From contig NRSV01000064.1 of assembly GCA_002286855.1 (NCBI GenBank), positions 1 through 64,000 on the forward strand: DNA of 64,000 nucleotides. Direction: 5' to 3'. The notes under the pieces were generated by a model. That model saw only the letters and a program-made list of their open reading frames with translations. It made no database searches and was not told the DNA's origin. This stretch comes from Bipolaris cookei (lineage: Eukaryota > Ascomycota > Dothideomycetes > Pleosporales > Pleosporaceae). This document shows positions 1-10,538 of the stretch, piece after piece (positions within the stretch are counted from its first letter, which is position 1; each line of letters opens with the position of its first letter). Both the position numbers and the translations under genes were made by a program.

Positions 1-491
1 TCTTCGTCTACGATACCATACTTTGCTTTTGTATTCTGAACCAGCTCGAACCAGCCCTTAATAAGCGCTGGATCTTCGCAGAGAGCTCGCTGGTGATCGT
101 ATGGACGGCTTCGGCGCGTACGCAGCTCAGGATTGCGCTGGACAAACCTATCAACCCAGTTCTTGCCAACCTCCTCCCCGCCACGCTCTCGGAGCAGTCT
201 GTTGGCCATATCTCGCACGTCATCTCTCCCACAGGGTAGTCCTCGTTCAGCCTCAACTATTACACGCCTAGTAATAGCCTCCTCTTCTAGCTTTGTTAGG
301 CGCTTGCAATTTGGCTCGCAATCGCGTCGAGCGCGTCCTCCAGCGCGTCGCTCTTGGAGAGTAGTTCGTGGAACGTTATAAGCTGCAGCAGCGCGCTTTT
401 CACTTCTAATAGATCCAGATTGGATATCTTGAATAGCTAAGGATATATCTGCTTCAGTATAGGCTTTGTACGCGTTACGTTGTTGAGACAT
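1..491 (-). mobile_element. pogo/Fot1-type DNA transposon, 5' part of transposase (cut by window edge)
   Basis: Reading the minus strand from the ATG at 491 gives 163 codons without a stop, continuing past the left edge. The N-terminus (residues about 8-50) looks like a Psq-type helix-turn-helix that begins MSQQRNAYKAYTEADI. It is followed by a CENP-B/Tc5-type DNA-binding region (about 60-130), with the typical GKNWVDRF and RNPEL motifs. The segment ALCEDPALIKGWF then leads into KYGIVDE, the usual entry to the DDE nuclease domain of fungal Fot1/pogo elements. The catalytic residues lie outside the window, so activity cannot be judged. The reading frame is clean, with no signs of repeat-induced point mutation, which suggests a young or preserved copy. 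Family is known from these motifs; completeness is not visible. Confidence 0.85.
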
Positions 492-529
492 CACGCGTTG
501 TTGTTACGAAGGTAGGGTGGGGTAAGAAA

Positions 530-563
530 GCTGCCGGTTCGGTGGGGCTGCCGGTTCGGTGGT
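530..563. repeat. tandem 17-bp repeat in the transposon leader
   Basis: Two adjacent copies of gctgccggttcggtgg plus one base lie at 530-546 and 547-563, 39-72 bp before the transposase start. Position and sequence fit a subterminal repeat or part of the terminal inverted repeat of the element. The end of the element may be near 572, next to a TA dinucleotide (573-574), since pogo elements duplicate TA. That border is an inference, because the other terminus is outside the window. Confidence 0.6.
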
Positions 564-857
564 GAAACACGTTACCATTATTATGGAATAATATTTTTTT
601 TAATAAAACTGTCTACTTATCATGCATATCTCGTATGCTACACTACATCAGCCCAATTACGCAAACATGTCCAGTCTCAAACACGTTTTTTTTCATAAGA
701 TCTAGTATAGTTTACATGGGCAGCTATGACAAATATTATACGTAAACAACACAGTGTAGATTTAATACATACTTTTTTTTAGTATACTCCACTAGCATGT
801 ACAACGTCATCATTCAAGAAGTTAACCCCCCCCCCTGCAAAAGCCTGCGCCCAGCCC
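564..857. other. AT-rich spacer between transposon and EMP70 gene
   Basis: A strongly AT-rich stretch with several T-runs and no convincing reading frame. It holds the presumed transposon border near 572 and the 3' untranslated region of the minus-strand EMP70 gene. A run of nine C residues begins near 827. Confidence 0.5.
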
Positions 858-2903
858 TTAGTCCACCTTGATAGATCTATAAATCTTGAGTGTGAATAGC
901 CAGCTAGCAAAGAAACCAATTGTACCTGTTCATCAAGTTAGCCTCTTCTAATTTTTCAAATCAGTCTGTAAGATATACTTACCAGTGAGAATGAATACCA
1001 GCGCACTAAGCAAGGCCGAATATCCAAGGTACACCACACCACTAGTCCAGCTCGTCCAACTAACATCCTTGATCCAGTAGAGCAAGCAACTAGCAAATAC
1101 ATATACGGCGCTCGCACCAGCGGTGAAGAACGACCGCCACTGCCAGTGGTAATTCTCAGCGCAGAGCAAAAAGTAAATCATCAAGACGGTAACGGCCGCG
1201 GACGTGATAATCATGAGGCCAAAGCAGAGGAAGAGGAAACCAAACATGTAGTAGACTTTTGAGAACCAGATCGAGTTCATGATGAAGTAGAGTTCGACGA
1301 AAATGGCGCCAAAGGGGAGTACGCCAGCCAGCGCCATGGATGGGATCGGTCGCAGGTAGCCTCCAGCCGGGGGGATTTGACGGGGGATCTGGTTGGTACG
1401 AACAGGTGGTTCGATGATAGCTTGCTTGAAGCCAATCCAGGAACCCGCCAGACTGAGTGGGACCGAGATGACAAACCAGATAATGACAACGACTAGCATT
1501 GTGGTGAAGGGCACTGCTCCTGATGCTCCGCGGCCCCAGACAAACAAGTTCATGAGGAAGAAGACGCCAAAGACAATTGCTGGGAGAGCAACAGGGGTGT
1601 AGAAGAAGCAGAGTTTCCAGGATTCTCCTTGGAAGAATTTGTAGACGCGCGCAGCGGCGTAGCCGCCGAAGAAACCGAAGAGCGTGTAGAAGATGATGAT
1701 GACGGTTCCGAGAGCACCGCGGTTGCTGGGGGAAAGGAAGCCGAGCAGTGCGAATACTATTATACATGTCAGCAAGAGACGCTCATATCGAACGTTGGTG
1801 TACTTACCTATGGTCAACGCTGTCATGGCAAAGAGCTGGGCGCCGTTGCCTATCAAGACTGAAAGAAGTAACGGGTTCTTTGGCGGCCTGAATACATCAC
1901 CGTGAACCAGCTTCCAGCCCGAATCATCGGCTGTATCATCAGCATCTCCTGTCTCGCCAAAGTCTTCGAGTGCAAACTGATCCAAGCGGTTGTATCGCGC
2001 AATATCCTTCTTCAGAGTACGAACAAGGATCGTGCTGACCATGCCAACGAGGAATACGACAATCACAGCCGAATTAATGAGGGAGAACCAGTGAATCTTC
2101 GGGTCGTAGACGTGGAGATATTTGTCCCACCGAGTAGCAAAGGGAGTCGGGCTGCTCCTCCAGTATACGCCATAAGTGAAAACGACCATGTTCTCGTCAT
2201 CGTCTTTGTCCTTCAAAACCACTGGTGTCTGTCCATTGCACGTAGCCTGAGCATCACCCTGTCTCTTCGATTCGGCCATCGAGTATGGATCGACCAGCAC
2301 GCCTACTACTCGAAAGTTACCTGGCGAGGCCTCGTGGTAGTCGATGACGATATCATAGTGGTTGTTGAGCATAGGTTTCTCCTCATCCACCAAGCCCAAT
2401 GCAAAGCCAGGCTGGTAGAAGATCTGATCCGAGCCAGGCTCTCGCAATGACTGCGCCGCTGGCAATCCGTCTATTAACCAATTGAGATCATAGCCCTGGT
2501 ATATTCTGTCATTCACGAACGCCGCATCTTTACCCGGGTACGGAGCCTCGCAAAGAAACTTGCAAGTCTCATTGACGGCCATCTTCAGCTCAAAAGGACT
2601 TGTTTGTATACGGTCGCCGAACAGTATGCTCCCCAGACTCTCACGGATTTCCTTTGGTCCATCTTTTTCGCGACAAAAGTGGAAGGGCGGGTGGTAGTAG
2701 TCGAACGAGAAGACGGATCGTATTTTCGGGTCGTTTTGCGAGTCGGCTGGTGTGAGGCGATTGACGTATAATGGTACGGCGTCTCCGGTCTTGTAGGTTG
2801 TTGGCGCGGTGCCTGGAAAGTAAAAGGCCGACGCGGGCGAGGGCGCTATAGCTAGTAATGACACCAGCAAAGCGCCAGAGGAAGATAGATCAGACCGCCG
2901 CAT
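858..2903 (-). CDS. EMP70: EMP70 / transmembrane 9 superfamily (nonaspanin) protein
   Basis: Spliced from 2903-1808, 1756-983 and 925-858 (645 aa). TM9 proteins act in the Golgi and endosomes, in membrane protein sorting, adhesion and metal homeostasis. A signal peptide (residues 1-26, cut after ASA) precedes a lumenal domain of about 250 residues. A first membrane helix follows (HWFSLINSAVIVVFLVG), then eight more in the C-terminal half. The family signature FALLGFLSPSNRGA is intact. Only the last exon supplies the C-terminus ending KIYRSIKVD, which carries the KxD COPI-binding/Golgi-retention motif; reading through the second intron would replace it with a short wrong tail. The first intron (51 nt) has no stop in frame, so an unspliced form would gain 17 residues. 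Length matches the family. The 5' end lies about 690 bp from the NCS-1 stop. Confidence 0.93.
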
Positions 2904-3592
2904 CTTGTGTGTGTTTTTTCGTCGAACCAGCAGAGGAGCGCAACAATTTACTGTGGATGTTGTGTAGTGGGCCGATACCCGGCTGAGAAGCTGGGCGGGA
3001 TGTCGATACGTAGCTTTTACAGTGATGATGGCGCCGACAGTGGATACGAAAGGAGTAGGGCTACGTTGGGGAGTCTAGATACGTGAGCTGTCCATAACAG
3101 CCAGGCGACAGAAATGTAGCGAGGTTGGGAGTAATGGCAATGTGGTGTTTTCTGAAGCTACACAAGCCGTCCCTTGCTAAATGGTTACGTGAGAACGACC
3201 TAGGGAAGCTACGCGTATGCCAAGCCTTGACCCACCGTTTCAGTAGACAGGGGTCCCGACTGAATTAGAATACATACATCAATGTTCGTTTTCACATCAT
3301 ACCCTACACAGGCTCGACAGTCCCAACATGCACGTCTGAGAATAGCAAAAGCAGGGCGCACAAATGCCAGGGCTTTGGAAATCCATTGTTGCATTCTACC
3401 CTCAAGCAACCAAATTGTGTGAGCTGTTTATACGTACATCAATCATGATGTCCCAGTACGCCGAGGCGAAGTCAACGTTTTCCACCCCTGGCAGCAAGGG
3501 CACGATGGCACGCCCGAATCCCGCAAATGCGCTGTGATATCGACTATAACGAAACAAGAATAGGAAATGACCTTGGGTATCAACCCTCCTCT
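2904..3592. other. intergenic, EMP70 promoter and NCS-1 3' end
   Basis: Between two minus-strand genes. It should hold the promoter of EMP70 and the 3' untranslated region of NCS-1. The small minus-strand open frames here (for example 3209-3409) show no family features and run into the NCS-1 tail. I see no RNA gene or repeat. Confidence 0.5.
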
Positions 3593-4779
3593 TCAAACAA
3601 GACCATCATAGAGAGACAAGGCCGAAACAATGGTCTCGTCGCGCTTGGAGCCCTCCTTGAATTCAGCCATATCTAAACTACCGTTCTCGTCCTTGTCCAT
3701 CATCCGGAAGATCTTCTTGACGCGCTTCTCGGGTGTGTCTTCGTCTTCGGGGAGCTTGACCATAGAGCCAACCTGCATGCGTTAGAGACGAGTCTATCCT
3801 AGCACCGATGCATATTTACCATTTTGTAGATGGCCTCTACAATGGCCAGCATCTCCTCATAGCTTATCTTGCCGTCGCCATCAATGTCGTACAGCTGGAA
3901 CGCCCAATCCAGCTTGTCCTCCATCTTGCCACGGCTCGTGACGCTCAGTGCGCAGATGAATTCTTTGAAGTCGATTGTGCCTGACTTGTCTGCATCAAAA
4001 ACGTTGAAGACATAATCTGCAAACGATGACGGATCGCCGAACGGGAAGAATTGCTTGTAGATCTTCTGGAACTCTTCCTTGGTGAGCATACCCGACGGGC
4101 AGTCCTTTAAGAAGCCTAGACATGTATACTCAGCCACAAGCTGCTTACTTCAATCGACTCTATGCGCACCTTTGTACCATTGCTGTAATTCCTTCTTGTC
4201 GAAGTGTGTTGCTTTCTGCAGATCGGCCAGCTCCTGCTGGGACAATTTACTCTGGCTGTAGTATCGCACAATCAGCAACTGGTTCTGAATCTCGAGGCAC
4301 GCTATGTGGCAGCACAGCCCCAGGCCCTCCTCAAACTCGCGCACGGCATTCGGCAAGACAACTCTCTGCATGTCCCTGTAGTGCGCATGTCTGACCTCGC
4401 CCAGGTGGGATGGGTAGAGGTGATGGCGGCGCGCAAACTCGAGGGACGGGTGACGGTGCCCAAGAAAGGGTATCGCGAGTTCCTGCGCAGGGATTGAGGG
4501 CGCAGGCGGTGCTCGCGCATGCTTGTCGCTGCGGTTGTAGGTATCGAGTCGCGGTTGCATGCTCACGCCGGCTGGGGCCAGGAGCGGAGTTGAGGCGCGG
4601 ATACTTTGAATTTGGTCCAGAAGCCATGGCGAGGTCGGGAGCAGTGTGCAGCCTTGACCTGGAGCAGCGTGTGTTCGGGGCAGAGGGCAGGAGTTGTCTG
4701 ACGCCGAGGTGGGAGGCGCCGAGGCCCCGCCTTACAGAAGCAGCAAGGGAATGAAAAGCCAAACTTACGATTTACCCAT
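3593..4779 (-). CDS. ncs1: Neuronal calcium sensor 1 (frequenin)
   Basis: Spliced from 4779-4769, 4255-4170, 4115-3820 and 3772-3593, giving exactly 190 aa, the family's usual length. NCS-1 is an N-myristoylated EF-hand protein that in fungi activates the phosphatidylinositol 4-kinase Pik1 and supports calcium tolerance and Golgi traffic. The first exon codes only for MGK plus part of Ser, giving the myristoylation start MGKSQSKL. EF1 is degenerate (CPSG near residue 38, as in the family). EF2 (DADKSGTIDFKE), EF3 (DIDGDGKISYEE) and EF4 (DKDENGSLDMAE) have full calcium-binding loops. Intron 1 is 513 nt, about ten times the others. The start was chosen because only this ATG gives the conserved myristoylation signal. 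Confidence 0.95.
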
Positions 4780-5562
4780 GGCTGAACGAGGGCTGGATTA
4801 CCGTAAGCAGAGATTTTCTAGGAACGGGCGCAGATATGTATGTAGCGGAGCAGCAGCTAGGCAGTGGTGAAAGTGTTGGTAGGCGGAGCAGCACCGAAGT
4901 ATGGTATGTGATGGTAGTGGCGGACCAATAGATAGCGGGGCTGCGGCAATGGCTCTGCAGACAAGGGGCGCAGCGCTCTCCTCTAGGGCTGAGTAGGTGT
5001 AGGTACAGGCAACGGTGAAGGGCGACGTGACGAGTAGCAGACGACGAGGTCAGGACGGGTAAGGCAGCGGACGGACGGTGGTGGGAGGCACAGGATATGT
5101 ATACATAATATGACGCGGGATGGCAGCGGAGATTCGCCTCCGAGCGGACAGGCAGCGCGGGTCCAGACAGTGGCCGGGGGGCACTGGGGCCCTTGTGGGC
5201 AGCGTCGTCATGTCCCGCACTCGCATGCACATGTACTTGTCCCGGGCCTGGCAGAGCGCCTATGCAGTATGTATAGTAGTATGTATCCGTAACTGTCTAT
5301 CATGCTGTCAGTCAGGTTTGGGCTGCTTAGGGCTGGCCATTCAGCTCTACGCACTACGCACCAGGCGCGCGACCTGCATCCATCCCAGCCCTATGACCCC
5401 GTCCCATCCTCGGCCACCTGCACCTGCACCTGCGCATCATCCGCGTCTGTCCTGTCACGTGCCTGCGCGTGGTCCCTTCTCAACGGCTAGCGGGCGCGCC
5501 AACCACTGCTTTGCTACGTGAACTGATGAACTTGTGAACATCCGTCTCGCCCACCACCAGTT
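4780..5562. promoter_or_regulatory. shared divergent promoter region of NCS-1 and MED4
   Basis: A 783-bp interval between the start codons of two divergent genes, so it must carry both promoters. It is GC-rich near NCS-1 and has no reading frame with family features. No specific operator is recognised. Confidence 0.5.
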
Positions 5563-6476
5563 ATGGACGATCTTCTCAATGAGCAGTTTGGCCGGGTCGA
5601 GAGGGCCCTGACCACCCTGGTTGACTCAATCGCGGCCTACAACCCGGCCACTCAAGCCGCAATCGACCTCGTGGCCGCTGATGACCAGCTGAGCGACGGC
5701 CTCGACCAGCGTGCGCATACACACCCTGCCCCGCACTTCCGACTGGCGCTGCTCGCTGACATGTTGTAGTCGCTAAACACCAAGCAAACCATGGCCGCGT
5801 CCAAACCCTGCGCGCAGAGGCAGATGCTCTAGAAGCCCAGCTCAGAAACTCGGTCAAGAAGCTTGCAGAACTGCGTCGCGAGCTTTTCAACACACCCGCA
5901 ACAACATTTTCTCCAGAATCGCGTGCTGTGCCATTTGACGAGCTCCTACAGTACGCCACCAATATCTCGAGGTACACTGTGCCCCCAACATATCGCGAAC
6001 GCGTCCCTACCACCGACAAGGACGACGACGATGCAGGCTCGAGCGGTGCACCCACTAATGGTATGAACACGCCCGCCATCGTGCCAGACGCCGTAGACCT
6101 ACCCAATGATGGCTCCGAAGCACAGAAGGGGGGCGAAGACGCAGATGGAGCTGTGCCTGACATCACTGCCGAAGAGGAAGAGTGGCTCAAGAAACTGAAA
6201 GCTAGCAATCTGGCGTGGTACCCCTGGCCAAGTACCGAGAAGATTCGTAATGGCATTCTCTATCGTATCTCATACTGGCGCGAGAAGGGCAATAACCTGG
6301 ACCAGTTTGACATACCAGCGTATCTAGAAGAGCAAAGAAAGAAGGCTCTAGGCAATGAGGCGAGTTTGGAAGAGACTCCAGCGGAACCAACAGAGGAACA
6401 ACCACATCGGGAAGCCGCAAGGCCAACAAGGCCGCTTAGCGCCTTTACAGGTCTTGACGATATGGACGAAATGTAA
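5563..6476 (+). CDS. MED4: Mediator complex subunit 4
   Basis: Spliced from 5563-5710 and 5770-6476 (284 aa). MED4 belongs to the middle module of Mediator, which links transcription factors to RNA polymerase II in the nucleus. After an N-terminal helix (MDDLLNEQF), residues about 45-85 form a predicted coiled coil (LRAEADALEAQL, then VKKLAELRREL). The family core follows, with the conserved AVPFDELLQYA and ISRYTVPP motifs. Further on, ITAEEEEWLKKL precedes LAWYPWPST, the hallmark WxPWP element, and the chain ends in an acidic tail (GLDDMDEM). The intron (59 nt) was placed so that LDQ continues into LAKHQANHG in the coiled coil. Length agrees with fungal MED4. Confidence 0.9.
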
Positions 6477-6898
6477 GCAGCTTGGCATTGGGGCTAGAGA
6501 TTTGCGATACATAAAGCTATCACCCAGTTATGCTCAAGTATCCTTTGCTGGTTCTCGCGTGCAATTGTTAACGCTTTCGTGATTTGACAGTATCGTGTCA
6601 GTAATGTGAACTTATAAAATTTCAAGACCAATTATGTCACCAGATATCAGCAAAAAAATTTCCTTCGGTTGTCAGGATAGACAGTTTGTGTGAGTTATCT
6701 TACTTGTATGCATGCAGTTCTGCACGTTGTTGTACAGGCATCTGAAGCCTTTACAATCAGGAACTACCCAGATAAACCCTGTAGCTTTAGTCTAAATGCG
6801 GTTAGTATCTAAATTTTCGGGGAAACCGTGCTCGACTTTTCTCCAACTTCGCAACGCGACAATAACTTCAACTCACGTACTGACAATTGACAATAAAA
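6477..6898. other. intergenic, MED4 3' end and POL5 promoter
   Basis: A 422-bp interval between two same-strand genes. It should hold a 3' untranslated region and a promoter. I see no gene in it. Confidence 0.5.
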
Positions 6899-9800
6899 AT
6901 GGGCAGCAAGACGAGAAAGAGGGAGCGCGATGTGGATCAAGTTGAAAAGGTGGACGAGGCGCCCGCAAAACGGCGCAGACAGAGCATTGATGATCAAGTA
7001 AAGCTCTCGAAGCTGTACGTGGATCTGGCCGCAGAGGAAGATGACGTTCGCTTTGAAGCCGCCAAACAAATTGTTGTCAGGTTCGCTCCTGAGAACAAAC
7101 CAGCCGCAAAGGACGTTGAGGAAGCCCTAGTACGACTGATAAAAGGCTTATGCAGTCAACGCAAAGCAGCCAGGGTTGGATTCTCACTCACGTTGACCGA
7201 GTTTCTCCGCCAGATCTTTGGGGAAAAGAAGAGCGAAATTGAAGGTCTGGAGCTCGATGCAGCATCGATCATCAAAATGGTTGAGGACAAGACGAAGCCT
7301 AAAGGCAATGTGCCAGGAAAGGTAAGAGAACGACATCAACAGCATTTGTTCCCAATGCTAATTTGCATAGGAACGGCGAGATCACACAATCGGAAAACTT
7401 TTCGGTTTCAAGGCCATCATGCAATCATCGATTCTAATTGAGCCCCGGATTTCTCTGGAGGGCTGGAACAAGCTACTAGACCAAGTTTACAAGATGGCGC
7501 GCGACATTCCTTGGCTACGCGAAGAATGCGGCATGGTTTTTGTCGAAGCCGTGAGGAGCTTAAAGGGCCAGTCACAGTATCAAAAGTGTGTCGAGGAATT
7601 GCTCGAACGCCTCAACTCATTCCAGCTGATTTCAACCCCTGAGGGTGTAGCTGTATGGCTCACCGTCAAGGAAAGCTATCCCGAGACCCTTCCAGAGGGT
7701 GTCTGGCATGCCAAAGATCCCTTATCAAAAAAGGAGCGCTCTCGTCTGGCCAAAATCTTAAAGGAAGACTTCAACAAGACCGAATCAGAAGCCGGGAAGA
7801 AAGAAACCACAAAGACTGGAACCACGAACCCTAACCCGTCCTTTACCTGGGACCTAGCGTTCGCTGAGATGCTACGCAGAGACGAGGTAGCAAAAGAAAA
7901 TGCCCAGAATAAACCAGAATTTCCGCAATTCTGGGTTGATACTGTGGATGGTAAGTTTATGATGGAAAGGAATCTTGTTGCCTCGCACGACTAATAGAAT
8001 GCAGGTAATCTCTTCTCTTCTTCCGCGTCTCATGAACGCAAAGCCTGGGGGTTCAAGCTACTATCCAGCATGGTTACACGAGTGCCTGATTGGGCTGTAC
8101 CAGCACTTTTCAGTCCCAACCTGATGCGTACCCTCATCAACCAGAGCAAGAAGGAGGACAGATTTCTCCACTCGGCTGCATTAGCGGCGTTGAATTCAGT
8201 CCAACTCCGGGTTGAGCAAGAAGACGGAACAGCATTGCCCATCTTCGTTGCGCTAACATCAAGGAATGGGAGTGTTGAGTTTGACCGCATCACAAAGACG
8301 AAGACACTCGAGCAAATTCTTTTATCAGCGGACGATAAGAGCTTGATGAAAATTATACGCCATCTCAAGTCGTTGATCCTGCGTCCGGAAAGCGAGGACC
8401 AAGCGGTTGCTGACAGCCGTCGACAAGCCATCGCAGACTTACTGTTGAGCACAATCAAACTCTACAAACGATACGACAAGTTCAACGAGAAAACCTTCAA
8501 GAAGGAGGTTTCTCATAAACAAGAAGGCCGCCCATTGGATGAGAGAAAATCGAATTGGCTCCGAGAGACCTTGGAGACGCTGGTAGAATGTGCCTATTTT
8601 GTCCCTACTCAGAACGCAGAAACCAAGAAGATGCCACTTCCACCTGTCAGCGATCGTAGTAGGACGGTATTTCAGGAACGCCTCTCTTCTTGTTTAACGA
8701 AGCTGCTTGACATCAAGCTTGGAAGCCGCGCAGATGTCGCGCTACTGGTCATTGATATGATCAAAGCTAAGAGCGGAAAGTGTTCGAAATTGGAACTTGT
8801 CTTGAAGGCAGACGCCTCCATTCTGAGTACCATTAAGCAAGCATCAGCGAATCTCGCCACTATTTCTGAAGCTGCAAGTACAAGTTCTAGTCTCATTTTT
8901 GATTTTACTGACCCAAAATTATAGGGCTCGATAGCTGGAAACGAAATGGCTGCGCAAGGCTTCATGCTTTTGTATTCACTTACGCTTCTACAAGTCTACA
9001 ATGGTGAAGGCGACGCTGTTATGATGCTCGACGACCTCGATGCTTCGTACAAAGCCTTTGAAGCATCGCGAAAAGCTTCGTCGAAGAAGAAAAAGTCTTC
9101 ACCGCCCGACAGCCAGAATGCCTTTGTGGAGATTGTGCTTTCGTTCTTGGGCAACGCACGCACATTGTTTCGTCGCATAGGAGAAGAGGCATTCTCTATC
9201 TTTGCTTCGGAGATCAGTGCTGATGGACTCCGATCGCTAACCGACATCCTGGATACGGAAGAAAACCTAGAGGGGCAGAGGGAACTTTTCAACCAGGGTG
9301 ATGAAGACGTCGAGGAAGATGGATCAAGTGAAGACGAAGATGAAGATGAAGTGGACTCTGACGTGGAGATGATTGATAGAGAAGGATCCAACGACGCTTC
9401 TGAGTCGGACTCCAGTGATGGCGACAGCGACAGCGACAGCGAAGGAAGCAGCAATGGCGAGGACGACGAAGAGGATGCCGAGCTGACACAGTTTGACAAC
9501 ATGCTGGCCATGACTCTTCAAACGTCCAAGCCGAACGTCAATGGCAATGCAGCAGAAGAGACATCAGACGAGTCGGACATGGACGATGAGCAGATGATGG
9601 CGCTGGATCCACATCTCAGCAAGATTTTCAAGGAGAGGAGCAAGACAACAAGTAAGAAGAAAGAGCGGGAGGATGCCAAGCAAAATGTGGTCCAGTTCAA
9701 GTCGAGGGTGCTTGATCTCCTTGCCATATACATGGAGAAGCAATACTCGAACCCACTCACACTGGACATTTTACTTCCAGTGCTTCGCCGCACTCGCGCC

Positions 9801-10169
9801 AACGCAAACAAGCAGACGGCCGACAAGGCAGCTAAGATGCTCAAGACCTTCTTCGACACCCGCACAAAACACAAGGCCCCTCTACCAAAGCCAGAGAGCA
9901 CTGAGCCTGTGTGGGAGCTGCTAAGTGGCATTCATGAGGAAGCAAAGCTGGGTAACGGGGCCAAGGTCCATGCAGACGCATGCGGCTCCGCCAGTCTGTA
10001 TGTTGCAAAGGTGCTCGTTGGTATGGATAGGGGAAACTATGCTGGTGTGGTGGATATATATGCGGAGACACAGAAGCAGTGGTTCACAGACAAGAAATCT
10101 CCTCTCCAACCCGTGCTTTTTACGCAGTTCCAAAACTGGTCCGTTAACGCGCGGCAACAAGGAAAGTGA
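6899..10169 (+). CDS. POL5: POL5 / MYBBP1A-like nucleolar protein
   Basis: Spliced from 6899-7321, 7371-7950, 8005-8873 and 8925-10169 (1038 aa). POL5 proteins were named DNA polymerase phi but act in the nucleolus in rDNA transcription and 60S ribosome assembly; they are HEAT-like alpha-solenoids related to human MYBBP1A. A basic N-terminus (KTRKRERD, AKRRRQ) suits nucleolar import. The solenoid starts with KLYVDLAAEEDDVRFEAAKQ and contains AVWLTVKESYP. Residues about 745-815 are a long Asp/Glu/Ser tract, typical of the family. The ATG at 6899 is the first one and is near the conserved start. The third intron (8874-8924) fits only with a GC donor (GCAAGT): no GT donor in range keeps the frame of both exons. 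Length is normal for the family. Confidence 0.9.
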
Positions 10170-10538
10170 GTTCGTTGTAAAAGTAAGTCTGGGTTGTAGT
10201 CCGATATAGTAGTATGTGATTGGTCAACACTTGGAGTTCTGACTGGTTTCTGTTGATTAAAATTCACCGTCAAAACCGATTGTTACATGTGATGTACCTC
10301 AGTCATGTAAACAACAGGAATTATGCAGTCACGTGGAGCCGCTTTCCAACTGTTGTACAGTCGTTGGTGGCGGTTCACACATGTTTCAGGTCAGTGGGAA
10401 GGGCCCCACTAGTCTTGCCCCGCGGCGGGGATCTTCGATAGCCCTAACGTAGCTGTCTGCCATGTCGTACCAAACATTTCTAGACTTGAATCCAGAAATC
10501 AACGCCAATTCTTTTCTCCACACAGCTCGCTCCCAAAC
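10170..10538. other. intergenic, POL5 3' end and UBP14 promoter
   Basis: A 369-bp interval between same-strand genes. A single CCGCGG hexamer occurs near 10420. No gene is seen. Confidence 0.45.
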
